This document shows, piece after piece, positions 15,955 through 19,965 of a DNA stretch of 19,965 nt (position 1 is the first letter of the stretch; every line of letters starts with the position of its first letter). The stretch is from NCBI GenBank assembly GCA_937969105.1, contig CALBUZ010000113.1:1-19965 (forward strand). The letters run 5' to 3'. Under the pieces are notes generated by a model. The model was not told the DNA's origin. It made no database searches and was given only the letters and a program-made list of their open reading frames with translations. The DNA comes from an uncultured Collinsella sp. GTDB taxonomy: Bacteria > Actinomycetota > Coriobacteriia > Coriobacteriales > Coriobacteriaceae. The translations under genes and the position numbers were made by a program.

Positions 15955-16239
15955 AGGGCCCTGCGAGAATAATTCACAATTCGGGTCCCCCGAGGGCTGA
16001 TTTCGAGCAGGTGAAACTAAGTTGAAACTGCGAGGCGGATTCAAGCCCTCGTCAACCGCATTTGCCCAGGTCAACAAACGGGAATAAAAAACGCGAAAAT
16101 CGGTTTCCGCAGTTTCGGTAACCCAGAATACCGCCGAAATGCGGGGCGATAGCTTGCTTGCCCGAAACTGGCTGGCTAGCGCGAAAGCGCGCCTCGCTGC
16201 GCGATGGTTCATCGTCCGCGCTCCTCGCCGATGAGATCG

Positions 16240-17373
16240 CTACGAATTCGCCTTCCATACCGAGAGCGTGATCTGCGGCCTCGAATATTCGTCGAATTCC
16301 TCCTCCGATTCGGTGTCGAAGGAGCAAGCGATGCGAACGGGGGTGTTGTTGCTGTTCACGCGGACACCCTCGTAGAACGACCCTGCCAGGAACGTCTCTT
16401 TGAAATCGACGGGGATAGCAGACGCTGCAAGCAGCTCGGGGTCGGCAACGGATACGTTCAGGCCGCTAAGCGGGGCGTTAAGGGCTTGGAAGTCCTGCTC
16501 GGCTTGGCTCAGGTTTTCCTCGAGGCTCGCCGCGACATTGACGCCTTCGCAATAATTGATCTCAGTAAGCGTCCCGTATTCGTCGAAGGTCAAGTAGACG
16601 TAAGCCCCCTCCCAGCCGTAATCGCCTTCTCGCAGATAGCCTCTCACATGATAGCCGTAATCTTTGTACTTCTCGTACGGGTCATCTGCCGAAACGCGCT
16701 CGCATACCTGCTCCAGCGCGTTTTCCGCCATATCGATTTGCTCGACGGCGAGGGCGATCTTCGCCTGCGTCTCCTGGCTTCCCTGGGCGTATTGCGGAAT
16801 ATATATCGCAATAAGGACCAGAACGGGCACGATCGAGAACGCAATCAATTGCTTCTTGATGTTCGGAACGGGAACGCCGTAGGCATCGGCCATCGCCTCG
16901 GCGTTGTTTGCGCTTTCCGAAAGCATGTCTGCCGCTGCGCTTACCGCGCCAACCGCTCCCGCGACCTGGGCCGCGCCCCCGAGAGCCTGAGCCGCCTTGT
17001 TGTCGCTTTTTTGCAGCAGACGCCCCGCCGCCTGCGTCGCAAGCACGCCGGCAACTTGAGCCGAACGGTCGCTTTGAGTCTGCCTTACCGCAAGGCGATT
17101 CTGCAGGTCAAGCCATTGCTTTCCGCGCATGCCGAACTTCGGGCGAAGCGCGCAGAAGCAGAATACGGCAACGTAGATCGCGACAAGGGCAATCCATGCA
17201 TTGATTCCGGTCGGCTGGAAGCCGTCGTTATGGAAAACCAGGTCGTCGATCATTTCCAACGGCACGATAAGGACGCACAGCGCAAAGGACATGATGAGCG
17301 CCCGCATGGCGATCTTGGGGTACGCGCAGTAGCGTTTGATCTGCTTCTTTTCTTTTTCGCTGAGTGCCCGCAT
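16240..17373 (-). CDS. Unrecognised three-helix membrane protein with soluble C-terminal domain
   Basis: A 377-residue protein with no family I can name. It begins with a charged stretch (SEKEKKQIKRY) and has predicted membrane helices at about 22-43, 57-77 and 176-194. An Ala/Gly-rich segment (about 104-165, e.g. AQALGGAAQVAGAVGAVSAA) lies between the second and third helices. The C-terminal part (about 196-377) is soluble, acidic and without recognised motifs. It includes repeated acidic and aromatic residues that could form a beta-rich domain outside the membrane. The ATG at 17373 has GAAAGGG upstream on the minus strand; a TTG at 17421 is an alternative. It lies 100 bases after the DUF3592-like gene on the same strand, downstream of a LytTR regulator, and may belong to that regulon. 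Confidence 0.7.
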   Translation of the reverse strand: MRALSEKEKKQIKRYCAYPKIAMRALIMSFALCVLIVPLEMIDDLVFHNDGFQPTGINAWIALVAIYVAVFCFCALRPKFGMRGKQWLDLQNRLAVRQTQSDRSAQVAGVLATQAAGRLLQKSDNKAAQALGGAAQVAGAVGAVSAAADMLSESANNAEAMADAYGVPVPNIKKQLIAFSIVPVLVLIAIYIPQYAQGSQETQAKIALAVEQIDMAENALEQVCERVSADDPYEKYKDYGYHVRGYLREGDYGWEGAYVYLTFDEYGTLTEINYCEGVNVAASLEENLSQAEQDFQALNAPLSGLNVSVADPELLAASAIPVDFKETFLAGSFYEGVRVNSNNTPVRIACSFDTESEEEFDEYSRPQITLSVWKANS

Positions 17374-17473
17374 GCGATCCCTTTCGTGTATCGTCGGGAT
17401 AAGCTTGGTGCCGATCGGCAAGGAGAGCGGCTACCGCAAGGTCGCTGCTTGCCGGGTCCTCCCGCCCGATTGC

Positions 17474-18001
17474 CTAAAGTTGGATAAGGAAGAAGACGAG
17501 CATGCCCATGGCAATCGTCGCGAGCCCCCCAACTATGAACATCGTGCACGCGAAGCTCGAGGAAACGGGCCTGTCCACGTAGCTGCGCTGCGGTTTTGCG
17601 GGATTGTAATGCACGGTCATGCCGCTGCCTATCGGCCATAGCTGTTCTGCGAGGTCGCGCACATTTGCCATGGGTCCGAGCTTCACGTGCAGCCAGCCCT
17701 TCTCGTCTTCGCGTACTTCCGGCTGCATTGGAACAGGAAGACCCGTAACCCGTACAAACTTCACGCCATTGTATTGCTTTCGCACTTGGTAGTTCTTGCC
17801 GCTCACCTCGTATTGTACGACGGGATACAGCCTTCCTTCGCCGGCGAACCGATGCTTGACCACGGTGCCCGTCGTACGTGCGGTGCAGGAATCATTCGCC
17901 CTTTTCGCTAGGGCTCGTGCCACAATGCCTGCGATCACCAGCAGTGCGCCAATGCCCCCTACGATGGCGAGCTCGAGATATGCAATTTGCAATTCGGTCA
18001 T
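17474..18001 (-). CDS. DUF3592-like membrane protein
   Basis: A 175-residue membrane protein with helices at about 10-32 and 150-173 and a soluble beta-rich domain between them. The inner domain has TTGTVVKHRF (43-52), YPVVQYEVSGKNYQV (59-73) and VHYNPAKPQRSYV in the second half. The order 'xGTV..., YPVVxYxVxGxxY, GxxVxVxYNPxxPxxS' is the usual DUF3592 pattern. No function is established for this family. The ATG at 18001 has AGAAGGTG upstream. A TATAAT (complement of 18032-18037) sits at a good distance for its own promoter. Confidence 0.75.
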   Translation of the reverse strand: MTELQIAYLELAIVGGIGALLVIAGIVARALAKRANDSCTARTTGTVVKHRFAGEGRLYPVVQYEVSGKNYQVRKQYNGVKFVRVTGLPVPMQPEVREDEKGWLHVKLGPMANVRDLAEQLWPIGSGMTVHYNPAKPQRSYVDRPVSSSFACTMFIVGGLATIAMGMLVFFLIQL

Positions 18002-18242
18002 AACTACACCTTCTCATGCGTCATGTGCCGCATTATAAGGGATATGGTAAAGCACTTCAGAAAGCTGACAATCAGACTGCAGGAGCGTCGTCAACGAGAT
18101 AAACAAGATATAACCGGGAAGGCAGGTCTCCGATATGCTGGAAACGAACGGCAGACTCGACTAGGGACAGCAAAGCACGGGGCGGTATTCCGAGGAATGG
18201 GAGTAAGGATTTGCCCAGCATCGATAATGCTCAGCTATACCC
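18002..18242. other. Non-coding gap inside the LytTR block
   Basis: This 241-base gap separates the DUF3021-type gene from the DUF3592-like gene. It holds the candidate -10 element at 18032-18037 and no terminator or credible gene. Its base composition is less GC-rich than that of the coding regions. Upstream activator sites for the LytTR protein could lie here, but no direct repeat was convincing. Confidence 0.5.
18032..18037 (-). promoter_or_regulatory. Candidate -10 element for the DUF3592-like gene
   Basis: The minus strand reads TATAAT exactly, about 30 bases before the ATG at 18001. No convincing -35 is found at 16-18 bases, so the promoter may need an activator; the nearby LytTR protein is a candidate. 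This is inference from spacing only. Confidence 0.4.
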
Positions 18243-18722
18243 TTATTCCGTCTCCCTGCCCTTGCGGTATTCCGCGAGCCTGTCGTTCAATTCGCGGGTC
18301 TCGCGGCTCAGCTTGGCGTTGAAAACAAGAGTGAGGACCGCCAGGATGGCGAGATAGACAACCGTGAAGGTAACCCACGCCCCGGGGTTGTTCACGGGAA
18401 TCCAAGCAAAGATAAACGCCAATGCGCAGAGGCCTGCATAGAGGCAAACGCCGAACAGCACCAGGCGCGCGGGATACGCCATCCGTCTGATCACCGCGGG
18501 CGTGAAGAACACGAGCTGCAGCGCGGAGGCGGCGACGCACGCGGCTAGAATCGACCAGCAATAGTAAATGCCCTGCTTGGCGGAGTCATCAGCGAAACAA
18601 GTCCCTAATGCCAAGAAGGCTATCATGGCAACAGTGAAGCCGATACAGATGCTTTTCACGAGTTGTCCGAGGTTTTCCACGGGCTTCTTTTTATCGGTGT
18701 CGATAATGTCCCTGTTAATCAT
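18243..18722 (-). CDS. DUF3021-type four-helix membrane protein
   Basis: A 159-residue integral membrane protein with predicted helices at about 23-43, 53-73, 86-108 and 115-135 and a charged C-terminal tail (KLSRETRELNDRLAEYRKGRETE in parts). Four helices, this length and a position directly after a LytTR gene match the DUF3021 family. In several streptococci, LytTR regulators are paired with a membrane protein that holds them inactive; whether that applies here is inference. The ATG at 18722 has GGAAGGGAG upstream. The gene starts 25 bases after the LytTR stop codon, so the two are surely one transcript. Confidence 0.8.
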   Translation of the reverse strand: MINRDIIDTDKKKPVENLGQLVKSICIGFTVAMIAFLALGTCFADDSAKQGIYYCWSILAACVAASALQLVFFTPAVIRRMAYPARLVLFGVCLYAGLCALAFIFAWIPVNNPGAWVTFTVVYLAILAVLTLVFNAKLSRETRELNDRLAEYRKGRETE

Positions 18723-18747
18723 TTCAGTCTCCCTTCCTTCGTTTCGA

Positions 18748-19188
18748 CTACTTCAGACCGAGCTTCGATTTGACGTCGGGCGCATACCGGCGCGAGATAA
18801 CGACCTGCTCACCGTTTTCCAAGGTGGCGATGATCCTGCCGTTGACGTCGGGCTTGAGGGCGGTGATCGCGCGGAAGTTGACGATGCAACCTTTCGCGAT
18901 GCGCAGGAAATCGCAGTCCGCCAGGCGCTCCTCCATCTCGTAAAGGCGCAGGCTCGTCTCGAGAACCGTGTCGGCCGTATAAATGAACGTGTGCTTGTCG
19001 ACCGACTCGATAAACAGGACGTCTTCTGCGCTCAGCACGCGCGTGCAGCCGTCGGCCGCGCCCGTCACCTTCCTGTCAAGCATGCGCAGCCGAGCCGCTA
19101 TATCAAGCACGCGGCGATCAGCCTTTACGCAGACAATCGTGACTTCTATATCTTGAGCTGCTTCTTGCTCTTCGATCGTGATCTTCAT
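18748..19188 (-). CDS. LytTR-family DNA-binding regulator without receiver domain
   Basis: A 146-residue transcription factor. The C-terminal portion (about 48-146) is a LytTR domain, with VLFIESVDKHTFIYT (57-71), FLRIAKGCIVNFRAI (94-108) and the closing strand GEQVVISRRYAPDVKSKL (126-143). The N-terminal 45 residues are too short for a response-regulator receiver, so it is not phosphorylated by a kinase in the usual way. The ATG at 19188 has GAAAGGGGGA upstream. It leads a minus-strand unit with the DUF3021-type membrane protein. Its targets may include its own operon and the DUF3592-like and 377-residue membrane proteins downstream. Confidence 0.9.
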   Translation of the reverse strand: MKITIEEQEAAQDIEVTIVCVKADRRVLDIAARLRMLDRKVTGAADGCTRVLSAEDVLFIESVDKHTFIYTADTVLETSLRLYEMEERLADCDFLRIAKGCIVNFRAITALKPDVNGRIIATLENGEQVVISRRYAPDVKSKLGLK

Positions 19189-19965
19189 GCGTCCCCCTTT
19201 CGGACTGCCCTCATGCTAACTGACGAAGATAGCTGAACCTTCGGCGTTCAACCAAGCTGCGCTGTTGAGGAACCAAGATGCAGACTGGGCGAGCTGAACA
19301 GCATGAGAGACTGCAGTCGCGCATCCTCAGATCGAGATCGAAACAACAATCCTTGCCGCTTATGAACACCGGCACGTGAAACGCTATGCTCAAGAGCGCT
19401 TAGCTCGAAGAACCCCCTCGCATGCAGCTATCGAATCCGGGATGCTGTCCGTTTGGTCGTGCATGAAGACGAGCGTATAATGGGTGGAAACCAACAAGAA
19501 CCTGCCCTCCATGCCAACTCCGCCACCTGACGTGATGGGCGATCCGATTGCTCTTCTTAATTGCCTTGAGAAGAACGCTGGCGGAATCACCGAGCGGGAC
19601 TCCAAGGGAACTGCATTTTTTCAAGTTGTTCCTATTGGCAAACCCCGCCCCCCAGTTGTAAGCCATCTTAGGCATATCGGCCTTGGAGACGGTGTTGCGA
19701 CTCATATTGGCCAGTCTTCGCTCGACGGAGCCGGCGTTTACGTTAGCGCCGAGTTCAGGAGCGCATTGAGGTCATTCGCATTTCCCCATGCATTTGAAAG
19801 CGGAACCGTTGAACTCTTGGGTGAATAAGCCGCCTGCGACGATTCTTTCGGTCATCGCTCTTGCACATCCCTTCTGATCTGCGGAAATGCAAGGCGGCAA
19901 AGCCGCTGGCTACGATTCACTTTGCTAAACAGGCGTCAAAAAGGGAAAACAGCCGTTTTGGCACC
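19189..19965. other. Gene-poor terminal region
   Basis: No confident gene is present from the LytTR start to the window end. The part near 19190-19260 should hold the LytTR promoter, but no clear -35/-10 pair was found. The possible decayed gene lies at 19390-19705. At 19894-19906 there is a small GCGGC-AAA-GCCGC hairpin. At 19946-19959 an AAAAC-AGCC-GTTTT inverted repeat sits just before the end. A gene may start beyond the window. Confidence 0.5.
19390..19705 (-). pseudogene. Possible decayed gene of unknown family
   Basis: Two overlapping minus-strand frames together look more coding than their surroundings. The frame from 19705 (start MSRNTVSKADMPKMAYNWGA) uses the region's preferred codons until about 19545. 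After that a second frame, from 19605 to 19390, carries MEGRFLLVSTHYTLVFMHDQ and a polar ending. Joining them needs one frameshift near 19530-19550. The second frame also has a GGAG site before its ATG and could alone encode a 40-residue peptide. No domain is recognised. The reading is tentative, and the whole stretch could be non-coding. Confidence 0.25.

Larger units (their letters stand above)
15729..16239. other. Gene-poor intergenic region with inverted and recurring short motifs
   Basis: This 511-base gap holds the guaA terminator, a perfect 13-bp inverted repeat (15895-15907 and 15942-15954), and several copies of GGGAATAA or its complement (about 15824, 15897, 15947, 16080). Near the end there is a GCGC-GAAA-GCGC mini-hairpin (16179-16190). 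Open frames on the minus strand (15892-16212 and 16052-16327) have no start signals or recognisable domains and one runs into the real downstream gene, so they are not called. Function is unknown; a dispersed intergenic repeat or an RNA is possible. Confidence 0.6.

Noticed and set aside
15892..16327. Two overlapping minus-strand frames (15892-16212 and 16052-16327)
   Set aside because: No start signals, no domain, Ser/Pro/Arg-rich translations, and one frame overlaps the 3' end of the real gene.
16204..17487. 427-codon plus-strand frame opposite the three-helix membrane protein
   Set aside because: No domain, Arg-rich translation and no ribosome-binding site. The minus-strand frame has clear membrane helices and a start signal, although neither frame has a known family.
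19484..19828. 114-codon plus-strand frame near the right end
   Set aside because: GTG start without a ribosome-binding site, no domain, and weaker codon signal than the minus-strand frames over the same bases.

Overview
The window looks like the start of a draft contig from a high-GC anaerobic actinobacterium of the class Coriobacteriia, most likely Collinsella or a close relative. This is inferred from GC-rich third positions, fermentative alcohol and glycerol dehydrogenases, a Firmicutes-like maltose PTS operon and the overall protein character; no marker gene was compared. The first 72 bases are not genomic. They are a T run followed by the complete Illumina P5/Read 1 adapter, so genomic sequence begins at about position 73.

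Layout. (1) 99-3687: three metal-dependent alcohol/polyol dehydrogenases of one superfamily in tandem on the + strand: an iron-type alcohol dehydrogenase and two glycerol dehydrogenase paralogues. The first two each end in a strong intrinsic terminator. (2) 3839-5092: a 417-residue protein with four predicted [4Fe-4S] sites. (3) 5143-10532: a sugar locus. A minus-strand unit carries a zinc-dependent dehydrogenase and a GntR/UTRA regulator. It faces a plus-strand unit with a maltose/alpha-glucoside PTS EIICB and a GH4 6-phospho-alpha-glucosidase. The divergent promoter region has inverted copies of a TCTAGACAAG-type site that overlap both predicted promoters, which fits control of both arms by the GntR protein. 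(4) 10660-12131: the GTPase YchF and a small DUF1648-like membrane protein. (5) 12141-12825: an odd divergent pair, a protein resembling the C-terminal part of a Cof-type HAD phosphatase without its catalytic residues and a 72-residue XRE regulator, separated by a perfect 26-bp palindrome. (6) 12848-15728: L-asparaginase (minus) and GMP synthase (plus), divergent. (7) 16240-19188: a minus-strand block with a LytTR DNA-binding protein, a DUF3021-type four-helix membrane protein, a DUF3592-like protein and an unrecognised three-helix membrane protein. This is a candidate LytTR regulatory system with possible targets.

How the parts fit. The sugar locus would import and phosphorylate maltose-like disaccharides and cleave the 6'-phosphate, with an accompanying oxidoreductase of unknown substrate. 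The dehydrogenase cluster would handle fermentation end products or glycerol, and the Fe-S protein probably carries electrons. Housekeeping genes (ychF, guaA, ansA) lie between accessory pieces. The least explained stretches are 15729-16239, the LytTR block, and 19189-19965, which holds only a possible decayed gene. No tRNA, rRNA, CRISPR array, insertion sequence or phage gene was seen.
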